Source: Streptomyces lunaelactis
Lineage (GTDB): Bacteria > Actinomycetota > Actinomycetes > Streptomycetales > Streptomycetaceae
Direction: 5' to 3'
Assembly: GCF_003054555.1 (NCBI RefSeq)
Contig: NZ_CP026304.1
Coordinates: 1,178,001-1,242,000, forward strand
Length of the DNA stretch: 64,000 nucleotides
Within the stretch, counting starts at the first letter, position 1. Each line of letters opens with the position of its first letter. Of the stretch, positions 23,726 through 31,525 are shown piece after piece. The position numbers and the translations under genes are program-made. A model generated the notes under the pieces. That model worked only from the letters and a program-made list of their open reading frames with translations, made no database searches and was not told the DNA's origin.

Positions 23726-23934
23726 GCCGGCTCTCCTACTGCATCGTCTCTACTGAGCTGCCTACTGTTGGCAGCATAGGCGCCTTACTGGGCGGATCCC
23801 GGTCGGGGCGGGCCGCGCTCCGAACGAAATATTACTCGTCAGTACACCGAGCTCTTTCCCCATATGCAAGCGCTTAGAACTGTGACCTTGCCAACGCTCA
23901 GTAACCGACAATCCCCCAGCACATCCGGGAACTC

Positions 23935-24453
23935 TCAGTCGCGCAGCGCGTTGAAGCGTCCCTGGTGGTAGAGCAGCGGACGGCCCGCCCCGGCGGGGTC
24001 CCCGACGACCACCTCGGCGATCACGATGCGATGGTCCCCCGCCTGCACACGACCGACGGTCCGGCACACCAGCCAGGCCAGTACGCCGTCCAGGACCGGG
24101 ATGCCCTCCGGGCCCGTACGCCACTGCGTGGGCGGCGCGAAACGGTCGGCGCCGCTGCGCGCGAAGGTGGCGGCCAGCTCCTGCTGGTGCTCGCCGAGTA
24201 TGTGGACGCCTATGTGCTCGGCCCGGGCGATGACCGGCCAGCTGGACGAGGACGTACCGACGCCGAAGGAGATCAACGGCGGCTCCGCGGCTACGGAGTT
24301 GAGTGAGGTGGCGGTGAATCCGACGGGGTTCTCCCCCTGGGCGGTGATCACCGCGACGCCCGCGGCGTGCTGCCGGAAGACGGAGCGGAGCAGGTCGGGA
24401 GAGGCCGGCTGAGCGGTACCGAAAGCGGTACCGAGATCGGGCGAAGCCGTCAT
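23935..24453 (-). CDS. Flavin reductase family protein (FMN-binding split barrel)
   Basis: A 172-residue flavin-reductase-domain protein. Characteristic stretches are FRQHAAGVAVITAQGENPVG (about residues 26-45), FTATSLNSVAAEPPLISFGV with the conserved T/S-x-x-S flavin-phosphate contacts, HILGEHQQELAATFA and the C-terminal PLLYHQGRFNAL. Family members reduce FMN or FAD with NAD(P)H for a monooxygenase partner or act on nitro/flavin substrates. ATG 24453 follows AAGGACG. No monooxygenase is adjacent, so the partner is unknown; the proximity to the electron-transfer flavoprotein genes may be coincidental. Confidence 0.88.
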   Translation of the reverse strand: MTASPDLGTAFGTAQPASPDLLRSVFRQHAAGVAVITAQGENPVGFTATSLNSVAAEPPLISFGVGTSSSSWPVIARAEHIGVHILGEHQQELAATFARSGADRFAPPTQWRTGPEGIPVLDGVLAWLVCRTVGRVQAGDHRIVIAEVVVGDPAGAGRPLLYHQGRFNALRD

Positions 24454-24652
24454 GGAGTCGTCCTTCTGCAGGGGATGCGAACGGGGCGGCCGTGGCTGCT
24501 CAGACAGCCGGACAGCGCGCACTCGCGTTACGGGCGAGGTCCACATGAGCCCGCCCGTGGAGAAGGAGTTCTTGAGGCACATCGTCAGCGTGACGATGGA
24601 TGGTGGGTGCAGTCAAGCGCGTCCCGGGATGTGCGACACGGGTCACGGGGCG

Positions 24653-25054
24653 TCACACCGCCTGTCCGAGCGCGGCGATCACATCCGCCTTGCGCGGCTG
24701 GCCCGAGGCCCGGGTGACGATGCGGCCGGCCGCGTCGAGCACGAGCACGGTGGGCGTCCTGAGGATGCCGAGCTCGCGCACCAGCGTGAGCCGTTCCTCC
24801 GCGTCGATCTCCAGATGCGCGACGCCTTCGATCATGTCCGAGACCTCGGCGAGCGTGCGCCGCGTCGCCCGGCACGGCTGACAGAACGCACTGGAGAACT
24901 GAACGAGCGTGGCGCGCGGCCCCAGCTCCGCCCCGAGCTCGTCCGCGTCGAGCCGTCTCTGGGCATCCCGACCCCGCACCTTCAGCCTCCCGCCGCTCCG
25001 GCGCTGCCACATCCCGAAGACGCTCGCCGCCGCGAGCGCGCGCCTTGCGCACAC
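24653..25054 (-). CDS. Thioredoxin-like protein with N-terminal membrane anchor
   Basis: A thioredoxin-fold protein of about 133 residues. The redox motif is FCQPC within VQFSSAFCQPCRATRRTLAE; the cis-Pro is in LRTPTVLVLD. A short hydrophobic stretch (ALAAASVFGMW) lies near the N-terminus, so it may be membrane anchored, then a basic region GGRLKVRGRDAQRR. I start at GTG 25054. A longer form from ATG 25141, preceded by GGAGGAG, is possible but passes through DNA with promoter-like spacing and adds a Pro/Gly-rich leader. Likely a thiol-disulfide oxidoreductase. It is divergent from the PlsC gene. Confidence 0.75.
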   Translation of the reverse strand: MCARRALAAASVFGMWQRRSGGRLKVRGRDAQRRLDADELGAELGPRATLVQFSSAFCQPCRATRRTLAEVSDMIEGVAHLEIDAEERLTLVRELGILRTPTVLVLDAAGRIVTRASGQPRKADVIAALGQAV

Positions 25055-25274
25055 ACCACAAGTCCAGTTATCCCCCCGTACAGCATTCACAGGACCGTAT
25101 AGATTCCCGGTCCCGCACGGGGGATCTTCTGCGAGATGCATCTACTCCTCCGCCGCGCCACGACGGCAGGGTCATGATGGACAAGAAGGACGTGACAAGA
25201 ATCTCGCCCGCCAAAGCCCCCAGGACTGGTCAGCACGCCGCACATGGGGCACGATCTGCCCAATGCCGAAAACC

Positions 25275-25286
25275 TACGGCTGCGTA
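25275..25286. promoter_or_regulatory. TACG-N4-CGTA palindrome upstream of the acyltransferase
   Basis: TACGGCTGCGTA lies 50 bp before the PlsC-type gene start. Palindromes with this TACG/CGTA symmetry are typical TetR-family sites near lipid-metabolism genes. Assignment is tentative. Confidence 0.3.
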
Positions 25287-25336
25287 ACTTCCGCCGGGAG
25301 CACCCTCCCCGGGCACAACAGAAGGGTCTTCTCCAG

Positions 25337-26059
25337 ATGGCAGAGCTCGTCTATCGGCCGGTCATCGGCGCCGCTCGCACCATGTTCAAGGCGCTCGACC
25401 TGAAGATCGACACTCAGGGTTCGGAGAACATCCCGCGCTCGGGCGGCGCTGTGCTCGTCAGCAACCACATCAGCTATCTGGACTTCATCTTCACCGGGCT
25501 CGCGGCGCTCCCCCAGAAGCGCATGGTGCGCTTCATGGCGAAGGAATCCGTCTTCCGGCACAAGATCTCCGGCCCGCTGATGCGCGGAATGAAGCACATC
25601 CCGGTCGACCGCAAGCAGGGTGAGGCGGCCTACGCGCACGCGCTGGACTCGCTACGCTCGGGCGAGATCATCGGTGTGTTCCCCGAGGCGACCATCTCGC
25701 AGTCGTTCACGCTCAAGAGCTTCAAGTCGGGTGCGGCCCGCCTGGCCCAGGAGGCCGGCGTGCCGCTCATCCCGATGGCCCTGTGGGGCACCCAGCGGAT
25801 CTGGACCAAGGGCCGGCCGCGGAACTTCAAGCGCAGCCACATCCCGGTGACGATCCGGGTGGGCGCGCCGGTGGAGGCTCCCGCCGACCAGTACGCGGGT
25901 GCGATCACCCGGCGGCTGCGCGAGCGCTGTCAGGAGCTCCTCGAAGCGGCTCAGCGCGCCTACCCCGTACGTCCCAAGGACGCGAGCGACACCTGGTGGG
26001 TGCCCGCGCACCTCGGGGGTACGGCGCCGACTCCGGCCGAGGTCCGCGAGACCGGCTGA
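25337..26059 (+). CDS. 1-acyl-sn-glycerol-3-phosphate acyltransferase (PlsC family)
   Basis: A 240-residue membrane-associated acyltransferase. The catalytic HX4D motif is NHISYLD with H44 and D49; the glycerophosphate-binding block II-III is seen as GMKHIPVDRKQGEAAYAHAL (about residues 91-110) and FPEATISQS (about 122-130), where the usual FPEGT Gly is Ala. A C-terminal basic region follows. It transfers an acyl chain to lysophosphatidic acid at the inner face of the membrane. ATG 25337 follows GAAGGG. A TACG/CGTA palindrome lies upstream. Alternative: an acyltransferase acting on another lysolipid. Confidence 0.9.
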   Translation: MAELVYRPVIGAARTMFKALDLKIDTQGSENIPRSGGAVLVSNHISYLDFIFTGLAALPQKRMVRFMAKESVFRHKISGPLMRGMKHIPVDRKQGEAAYAHALDSLRSGEIIGVFPEATISQSFTLKSFKSGAARLAQEAGVPLIPMALWGTQRIWTKGRPRNFKRSHIPVTIRVGAPVEAPADQYAGAITRRLRERCQELLEAAQRAYPVRPKDASDTWWVPAHLGGTAPTPAEVRETG

Positions 26060-26072
26060 AACGGCACGCCCG

Positions 26073-26765
26073 TTACTGGGGCGGGCGGACGGTGATCTGC
26101 GCCCCGGGGCTCAACTTCTCCAGCGACTCGGCGAGTTCGGCGGCTGCGGCCTCGAGCTCGCCGATCGTCATGGGGGCCATGCTCTCCAGCAGGAAGAGCG
26201 CGTTCACCGAATCCTCGGTGAGCCGGGTGCGCACGCCCTGGCGCCAGTTCCAGCGCCGGCAGGTGACACCTTCGTCGTCGCACCAGACGACCTCGCCCGT
26301 GTCCGGGTGCTCCACGCTCTCCTCGCCGCCCGCGACGGTGACGAACGGCTCCGCGCCCGTCGCCCGTACGAGCCGCATCCCGCCCTTGATGTGGTCGGTG
26401 TCCTCGCCGCCGACCGGGATCAGATGGGCCACGCTGATCGCGTTGTAGAGATCGACCAGCCGGTTGATGCGCGGCAGCCCGCCGTCGGCGAGCGCCCGCT
26501 TGGCCAGAGCTTCGGCGGAGTTGCGGGTACGGGACGGTTTGGATCCGAACGCGGAGTACGCCGCGCGCCAGGCCACCATGTGCGGATCCTCGTGCGGAGC
26601 GCGTCCGTCGAGCCGCTCGGTGAGCCGGCGGGCGGCGTCGTCCAGCAGGGCCGAGCTGTCGGCGTTGCTCGGCCCGTTGACCAGACCGCGCGCCTCGACG
26701 GCGAGATGGGTGAAGCCGGGCGCGAGGTCCCGGACCTCGTCGGAGACGGTGAGCGTGAGCGTCAT
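26073..26765 (-). CDS. B3/B4 tRNA-binding domain protein
   Basis: A 230-residue protein dominated by a B3/B4 domain as found in phenylalanyl-tRNA synthetase beta subunits. Recognisable segments are WRAAYSAFGSKPSRTRNSAE, the family hallmark AYxxxGxxPSKxRxSxEAL, then RINRLVDLYNAISVAHLIPV and GGEDTDHIKGGMRLVRATG. Stand-alone B3/B4 proteins are thought to act in trans editing of mischarged tRNA or in amino-acid/nucleotide binding; that role is family-level inference. ATG 26765. It stands alone, convergent with PlsC with only 13 bp between stops. Confidence 0.85.
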   Translation of the reverse strand: MTLTLTVSDEVRDLAPGFTHLAVEARGLVNGPSNADSSALLDDAARRLTERLDGRAPHEDPHMVAWRAAYSAFGSKPSRTRNSAEALAKRALADGGLPRINRLVDLYNAISVAHLIPVGGEDTDHIKGGMRLVRATGAEPFVTVAGGEESVEHPDTGEVVWCDDEGVTCRRWNWRQGVRTRLTEDSVNALFLLESMAPMTIGELEAAAAELAESLEKLSPGAQITVRPPQ

Positions 26766-26881
26766 GGTCGGGCTGCCTCACAGGTCGACGATAGTTCAGC
26801 ATAGAGTACCGGAAAGTCCATCACGCTGGACTCCACTCGCATCCCAAAGGCCAGCCGATCTCCATCGAGCGAAAAAAGGAA

Positions 26882-26919
26882 GTGGCCGACCGGAGGTCAG
26901 TCACTCTCCGGTCGGCCAC
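26882..26919. terminator. Strong hairpin terminator after the threonine aldolase operon
   Basis: GTGGCCGACCGGAG (26882-26895) pairs perfectly with CTCCGGTCGGCCAC (26906-26919), 10-nt loop, 18 bp past the aldolase stop. It ends the DUF6421-SDR-aldolase operon. Confidence 0.85.
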
Positions 26920-26937
26920 ATACCCATACAGGGACCT

Positions 26938-28008
26938 CTACTTCGCCATCTCTTCCTTCAGCGCCTGGACGAAGGCGTCGACATCGTCCTCGGTGGTGTC
27001 GAAGGAGCACATCCAGCGGACGTCGCCCGCCGCCTCGTTCCAGAAGTAGAAGCGGAAGCGCTTCTGCAGACGCTCGCTCACATCGTGCGGCAGTCGTGCG
27101 AAGACGGCGTTGGCCTGGACGGGATGGAGGATCTCCACGCCGTCGACCGCGTGTACACCCTGAGCCAGACGCTGGGCCATGGCGTTGGAGTGCCGGGCGT
27201 TGCGCAGCCACAGATCGCGCGCCAGCAGCGCCTCCAACTGCACTGACACAAAGCGCATCTTGGAGGCGAGCTGCATCGACAGCTTCCGCAGATGCTTCAT
27301 ATGGCTCACGGCGTCCGGGTTGAGGACGACCACGGCCTCGCCGTACAGCATGCCGTTCTTGGTGCCGCCGTAGGAGAGGACATCGACGCCGACGGCGTTG
27401 GTGAACGCCCGCATCGGGACGTCCAGCGACGCGGCGGCGTTGGCTATCCGGGCCCCGTCGAGATGGACCTTCATGCCGAGCCCGTGCGCGTGGTCGACGA
27501 TCGCCCGGATCTCCTCGACCGTGTAGACGGTGCCCAACTCGGTGTTCTGGGTGATCGACACGACCTGCGGCATCGCCCGGTGCTCGTCGTCCCAGCCGAA
27601 CGCCTGACGGTCGATGAGCTCGGGTGTGAGCTTTCCGTCCGGGGTCGCAACGGTCAGCAGCTTCAGCCCGCCCATCCGCTCCGGCGCGCCGCCCTCGTCG
27701 ACATTGATGTGCGCCGACTCGGCGCAGATCACAGCGCCCCAGCGGTCGGTGAGCGCCTGGAGCGCGGTGACGTTGGCGCCGGTGCCGTTGAAGACCGGGA
27801 AAGCCTCCGCCGTCGGGCCGAAGTGGCTGTGGATGACCCGCTGGAGGTGCTCGGTGTACTCGTCCTCGCCGTAGGCGACCTGGTGACCGCCGTTGGCGAG
27901 CGCGAGCGCCGCCAGGACCTCGGGGTGTGCGCCCGCGTAGTTGTCGCTGGCAAAGCCCCGTACGGACGGATCGTGGTGGCGTCGGGCGTCGGTCTTCGGC
28001 GGTGTCAC
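26938..28008 (-). CDS. Low-specificity L-threonine aldolase-like PLP enzyme
   Basis: A 356-residue fold-type I pyridoxal-phosphate enzyme of the threonine aldolase family. The N-terminus has FASDNYAGAHPEVLAALA, then YGEDEYTEHL, the cofactor-stacking EsahINVDEGG region, HLDGARIANAAASL with the Asp that contacts the pyridine nitrogen, and SYGGTKNG holding the Schiff-base Lys (about residue 217). It cleaves L-threonine or L-allo-threonine to glycine and acetaldehyde, or a related beta-hydroxy amino acid. GTG 28008 overlaps the SDR stop by 4 bp (GTGA), so it is translationally coupled. Third gene of the DUF6421-SDR-aldolase operon. Confidence 0.9.
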   Translation of the reverse strand: MTPPKTDARRHHDPSVRGFASDNYAGAHPEVLAALALANGGHQVAYGEDEYTEHLQRVIHSHFGPTAEAFPVFNGTGANVTALQALTDRWGAVICAESAHINVDEGGAPERMGGLKLLTVATPDGKLTPELIDRQAFGWDDEHRAMPQVVSITQNTELGTVYTVEEIRAIVDHAHGLGMKVHLDGARIANAAASLDVPMRAFTNAVGVDVLSYGGTKNGMLYGEAVVVLNPDAVSHMKHLRKLSMQLASKMRFVSVQLEALLARDLWLRNARHSNAMAQRLAQGVHAVDGVEILHPVQANAVFARLPHDVSERLQKRFRFYFWNEAAGDVRWMCSFDTTEDDVDAFVQALKEEMAK

Positions 28009-28760
28009 GGCTTGGGGGTCAGCCACAGACGCTGTCCATTCGCTTCCCGGGCGGGCCGGTCCCAGACTCCGGCGATGGCCTCGGCCAGTTCCGTCACGTC
28101 CGTGAAGCCCGCGAACTTCGCATTCGGGCGCTCGGCGCGCATCGCGTCGTGCACCAGTGCCTTGACCACCAGGATGGCAGCCGCGGCCTTCGGCCCGGCC
28201 TCGCCCCCCGCCTTGCGGAAGGCGTCGGCGAGCGCGAGCGTCCACGCCTCGGCCGCGGCCTTGGAGGCGGCGTACGCGGCGTTCCCGGCGGTCGGGTTGC
28301 TGGCGCCGGCCGCGCTGATCAGCAGATAGCGGCCGCGGTCGCTGCGCAGCAGTCCGTCGTGGAAGGCGAGCGAGGTGTGCTGGACGGTACGGATCAGCAG
28401 CTTCTCGAGCAGCTGCCAGTCGGCGAGGTCGGTCTCGGTGAAGGAGGCGCTGCCGCGCCAGCCGCCGACGAGATGGACCAGGCCGTCGATCCGGCCGAAC
28501 TCCTTCTCGGTCTTGTCCGCCCACTCCCGGGTGGCGTTCAGATCAAGGAGGTCGACGGTGTCCCCGGTGACCGTGGCGCCGCCGTGCGCGTACCGGGCGG
28601 CGTCGACCGCCTCGGCGAGCCGCGCGGCGTCCGCGTCGGATGCGACGACTGTCGCGCCGGCCTCGGCCAGGCGCAGCAGCGTGGCCCGGCCGGCCGGGCC
28701 CGCGGCTCCGGCCACCGCGACCACGGCGCCCTCCAGCGGACCAGTGCCGTTTGTCCTCAT
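28005..28760 (-). CDS. Short-chain dehydrogenase/reductase
   Basis: A 251-residue SDR. The nucleotide motif is slightly unusual (VAVAGAAGPAGRATLLRLAE, about residues 12-31, a GxxGxxG variant), followed by DAD after beta-2. The catalytic Ser is in LLISAAGAS and the YxxxK pair is in AAYAASKAAAEAW. The start is ATG 28760, which has an ideal AAGGAGG ribosome site 8 bp upstream; an earlier GTG overlapping the upstream gene is less likely. Middle gene of an operon with DUF6421 and threonine aldolase, so its substrate may be a beta-hydroxy or keto amino-acid compound. That is inference. Confidence 0.88.
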   Translation of the reverse strand: MRTNGTGPLEGAVVAVAGAAGPAGRATLLRLAEAGATVVASDADAARLAEAVDAARYAHGGATVTGDTVDLLDLNATREWADKTEKEFGRIDGLVHLVGGWRGSASFTETDLADWQLLEKLLIRTVQHTSLAFHDGLLRSDRGRYLLISAAGASNPTAGNAAYAASKAAAEAWTLALADAFRKAGGEAGPKAAAAILVVKALVHDAMRAERPNAKFAGFTDVTELAEAIAGVWDRPAREANGQRLWLTPKP

Positions 28761-28786
28761 GGTCGTCGCCTCCTTCGTGCTCGCGC

Positions 28787-30184
28787 TCACGCGGACACCC
28801 GCTCGGCACTCGCCGCGGTGATCCCCTTGGTGGAGGCGATCACATTCTTCAGCCTCTTGGAGAGCGCCTCATAGAACATGCTGAGCGGAAACTCGTCCGG
28901 AAGCACGTCGTCGACGAGTTTGCGGGGCGGCTGGGACAGATCGAGGGCATCGGGGCCCTTGGCCCAGCGGGAGCCGGGGTGCGGTGCGAGGTAGGTGGAG
29001 ACCAGTTCGTACGCGGCGAACCAGTGGACCAGCTTCGGCCGGTCGATGCCGTCGCGGTAGAGCTTCTCGATCTCGGCGCAGAGGTCGTTGGTGACCTGCG
29101 GGGCCCGGTCCCAGTCGATCTTCAGCGTGTTGTCGGTCCAGCGCACCACATCGTGCTTGTGGAGGTACGCGAAGAGCAGCTGGCCGCCGAGACCGTCGTA
29201 GTTGCGCACGCGGTCACCGCTGACCGGGAAGCGGAACATCCGGTCGAAGAGCACCGCGTACTGCACATCGCGGCCGTGCGCGTTGCCCTCGGACTCCAGC
29301 TGCACGGCCGCCTTGAAGGCGGTGAGGTCGCAGCGCAGCTCCTCGAGGCCGTACATCCAGAACGGCTGGCGCTGCTTGATCATGAAGGGGTCGAAGGGCA
29401 GATCGCCATGACTGTGGGTGCGGTCGTGGACCATGTCCCAGAGCACGAAGGCCTGCTCGCAGCGCGTCTGGTCACCGACCATCTCCCCGATGTCCTCGGG
29501 GAGTTCGAGGCCGAGGATGCGTACGGCCTCGTGGGTGACACGGCGGAACCGGGCGGCCTCACGGTCGCAGAAGATGCCGCCCCAGGTGAAGCGCTCGGGG
29601 GCTTCGCGCACGGCGATGGTCTCCGGGAAGAGCACCGCGGAGTTGGTGTCGTATCCGGCGGTGAAGTCCTCGAAGGTGATGCCGCAGAAGAGGGGGTTGT
29701 CGTAGCGGGTGCGCTCCAGCTCGGAGAGCCACTCGGGCCAGACCATGCGCAGCACGACCGCTTCGAGATTGCGGTCCGGGTTGCCGTTCTGCGTGTACAT
29801 CGGGAAGACGACGAGGTGCTGCAGTCCGTCCGCGCGGTTCGCGGCGGGCTGGAAGGCGAGCAGCGAGTCCAGGAAGTCGGGGACGTCGAAGGCGCTGTCC
29901 GCCCACTTGTGCAGATCGGCGACGAGCGCGCGGTGGTACGCGACGTCGTGCGGCAGCAGCGGGGAGAGCTCGTCCACCGCGTCGATCACTCGGTCGAGCG
30001 CGGCCTCCACGACCACACGGGTCGGGGCGCCGTCGGCGTCGAAGTCGATCGAGCCGTCCTTGGACTGCCAGGGCCGGATCTCCCCGACGGCATCCTTGAG
30101 CCGGGGCCAGGCCGGGTGCTCGATCACCCGGGTGGCTTGGGATATGCCTCCTGCGGCAATGTCCTGCACAAGAATTTCCGTCAT
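28787..30184 (-). CDS. DUF6421 family protein
   Basis: A 465-residue protein that I place in the DUF6421 family. It has no signal peptide or membrane segment. Distinct stretches are FVLWDMVHDRTHSHGDLPFD (about residues 245-264), rich in His and Asp and looking like a metal-binding site, RFTWGGIFCDREAARFRRVT, and FWMYGLEELRCDLTAFKAAV. The HDRTHSHGD cluster and other conserved acids suggest a soluble metalloenzyme, though no activity is known. ATG 30184 follows GGAGGAAGTGAC. First gene of the operon with an SDR and threonine aldolase; such tight coupling implies one pathway. Confidence 0.8.
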   Translation of the reverse strand: MTEILVQDIAAGGISQATRVIEHPAWPRLKDAVGEIRPWQSKDGSIDFDADGAPTRVVVEAALDRVIDAVDELSPLLPHDVAYHRALVADLHKWADSAFDVPDFLDSLLAFQPAANRADGLQHLVVFPMYTQNGNPDRNLEAVVLRMVWPEWLSELERTRYDNPLFCGITFEDFTAGYDTNSAVLFPETIAVREAPERFTWGGIFCDREAARFRRVTHEAVRILGLELPEDIGEMVGDQTRCEQAFVLWDMVHDRTHSHGDLPFDPFMIKQRQPFWMYGLEELRCDLTAFKAAVQLESEGNAHGRDVQYAVLFDRMFRFPVSGDRVRNYDGLGGQLLFAYLHKHDVVRWTDNTLKIDWDRAPQVTNDLCAEIEKLYRDGIDRPKLVHWFAAYELVSTYLAPHPGSRWAKGPDALDLSQPPRKLVDDVLPDEFPLSMFYEALSKRLKNVIASTKGITAASAERVSA

Positions 30185-30198
30185 GTCACTTCCTCCAC

Positions 30199-30243
30199 GG
30201 GAGAACCTCGCGTCAAGACACCGTATCCATGCAGGGTTCTCCC
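30199..30243. promoter_or_regulatory. GGGAGAACC...GGTTCTCCC inverted repeat in the DUF6421 leader
   Basis: A perfect 9-bp inverted repeat (30199-30207 and 30235-30243) with 27 bp between lies 15 bp upstream of the DUF6421 start. It could be a two-site operator or a leader hairpin next to the ribosome site. Confidence 0.5.
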
Positions 30244-30289
30244 GTACAAGGGGAGACTTGGGAAATTATGCTGCCCGACCCCCATGATC

Positions 30290-30306
30290 ACCGCAATTTT
30301 TGCGGT
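30290..30306. promoter_or_regulatory. ACCGCAA-TTT-TTGCGGT palindrome far upstream of DUF6421
   Basis: A perfect 7-bp inverted repeat with a 3-bp AT centre about 106 bp upstream of the DUF6421 start. A CATAAT on the minus strand (about 30264-30269) could be the -10 of this operon, which puts the palindrome near the -35 as an operator or activator site. Confidence 0.4.
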
Positions 30307-30656
30307 TGATTCAGATTTCCGCGCCAGGAAGCCGTGGGACATCCGGGGAGAGCGGGCTTCGGTGGGCGATTATCCGGTCGCTGTGAGCTTTGCCGCACAG
30401 GGCCTGTCCCTCGCCCGCCATTCCCTCGTCGCCCGCCATTCCCTCCTCGCACACCGCCGCGTCAAGCCGGCGGGGACGCGCCCACGCGCGAGTGACGCGG
30501 TTCGTGGCGCACGGCCCGCGGGAGCCAGAGCGGACTACTCCACTCCCCCGCGCCGGACCGGTCCCATCGCGGAGGCGGGCCGTTAGGCTGCGTGCTTGCC
30601 GCGCGGGTGCCGGGATGCGCCGCGTGAGAGCCGCCGTCGACGGAAGCGAGAGAATC
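30307..30656. other. 350-bp intergenic region with an 18-bp tandem repeat
   Basis: The gap between divergent DUF6421 and glycerophosphodiesterase genes has no convincing gene. It holds two copies of an 18-bp unit, TCGCCCGCCATTCCCTC at 30411-30427 and again at 30429-30445. The remainder is GC-rich without a clear promoter. Confidence 0.5.
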
Positions 30657-31340
30657 TTGACTTTCCTCACCATCGGTCATCGCGGGGTCATGGGCGTCGA
30701 GCCGGAGAACACCCTGCGCTCCTTCATCCGCGCCGAACAGGCCGGGATGGACGTCATCGAACTGGATCTGCATCTCAGCAAGGACGGCGCGCTGGCCGTC
30801 ATGCACGACGCCGACGTGGACCGCACGACCGACGGGAACGGCCCGATCGCCGACAAGACCCTCGCCGAGCTGAGGGAGCTCGACGCGGGCAACGGCGAGC
30901 GGGTGCCGGTCTTCGAGGAGGTGCTCGACGCCGTACGGGCGCCGCTCCAGGCGGAGATCAAGGACGTGGCCGCGGCCCGGACGCTCGCCGAGGTCATGCT
31001 CCGTCGCGATCTCGTCCACCGCGTCGAGGTGTCGTCCTTCCACGACGACGCGATCGCCGAGATCGCCACGTTGGTGCCGGGAGTACGGACCGCGCTCATC
31101 GCGAGCCGCTGGGGCGCGGATGTCGTGGACCGCGCGAAGGCGGTGGGCGCCGCCTCTCTCGCCCTGAACATCCGCAGGCTGACTCTGGAGACCGTCGAGC
31201 ACGCGCACGGCGAGGAGCTGCAGGTGATCGGCTGGGTGGTGAACACCCAGGACCACCTGCGGCTGGTGCGCGCCCTCGAGCTGGACGGCGCGACCACCGA
31301 CTTCCCCGAGATCCGGCGCACCGGCCGGTTCACGGCCTAG
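30657..31340 (+). CDS. Glycerophosphodiester phosphodiesterase
   Basis: A 227-residue GDPD-family TIM-barrel enzyme. The catalytic and metal-binding motif is GHRGVMGVEPENT (residues 8-20; His9, Arg10 and Glu/Asn of the HRG...EN motif), EaD is seen as IELDLHLSKDG, and the second catalytic His is in VMHDADVDRTTDG. It hydrolyses glycerophosphodiesters to glycerol-3-phosphate and an alcohol with Ca or Mg. There is no signal peptide, so it acts in the cytoplasm. TTG 30657 is chosen because translation then starts MTFLTIGHRG, as in close family members, and GGAAGCGAG precedes. The TAG stop lies in a dispersed element. Confidence 0.88.
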   Translation: MTFLTIGHRGVMGVEPENTLRSFIRAEQAGMDVIELDLHLSKDGALAVMHDADVDRTTDGNGPIADKTLAELRELDAGNGERVPVFEEVLDAVRAPLQAEIKDVAAARTLAEVMLRRDLVHRVEVSSFHDDAIAEIATLVPGVRTALIASRWGADVVDRAKAVGAASLALNIRRLTLETVEHAHGEELQVIGWVVNTQDHLRLVRALELDGATTDFPEIRRTGRFTA

Positions 31341-31525
31341 GGTCTTTCGTTTGGATCAGGCCGGATGAGTGAGCGGCCCGCCGCGGAGCGGCTGATGTCA
31401 CTGCGGTGCGTGCGATCGCAAGGCGGAGGAGGGAGGCATGGCGGAGCCATGTCGACCGACGACAACGCGGCGAGTGTGCGTGCCAGGGCACGCGAACCCG
31501 GCAAGATCCAAACGAGAGGCCCTAG
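31337..31525. mobile_element. Palindromic MITE-like element, copy 1 (type A ends)
   Basis: A 189-bp segment bounded by near-perfect 28-bp terminal inverted repeats: CTAGGGTCTTTCGTTTGGAT at 31337 and, inverted, the ATCCAAACGAGAGGCCCTAG end at 31506-31525 (24 of 28 terminal positions match). The interior has GCAAGGCGGAGGAGGGAG, an 8-bp hairpin at 31435-31453 with a GGA loop, CGACGACAACGC and the palindrome GCGTGCCAGGGCACGC. No protein is encoded. Both tips supply the TAG stops of the flanking genes. Non-autonomous transposable element or a mobile RNA/DNA-structure cassette. Confidence 0.75.

Noticed and set aside
26530..26560. GGTTTGGATCCGAACG within the B3/4 gene as another type A repeat end
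   Set aside because: Only a short stretch resembles the repeat, without CTAGGG or GCCGG flanks, and it lies inside conserved coding sequence.
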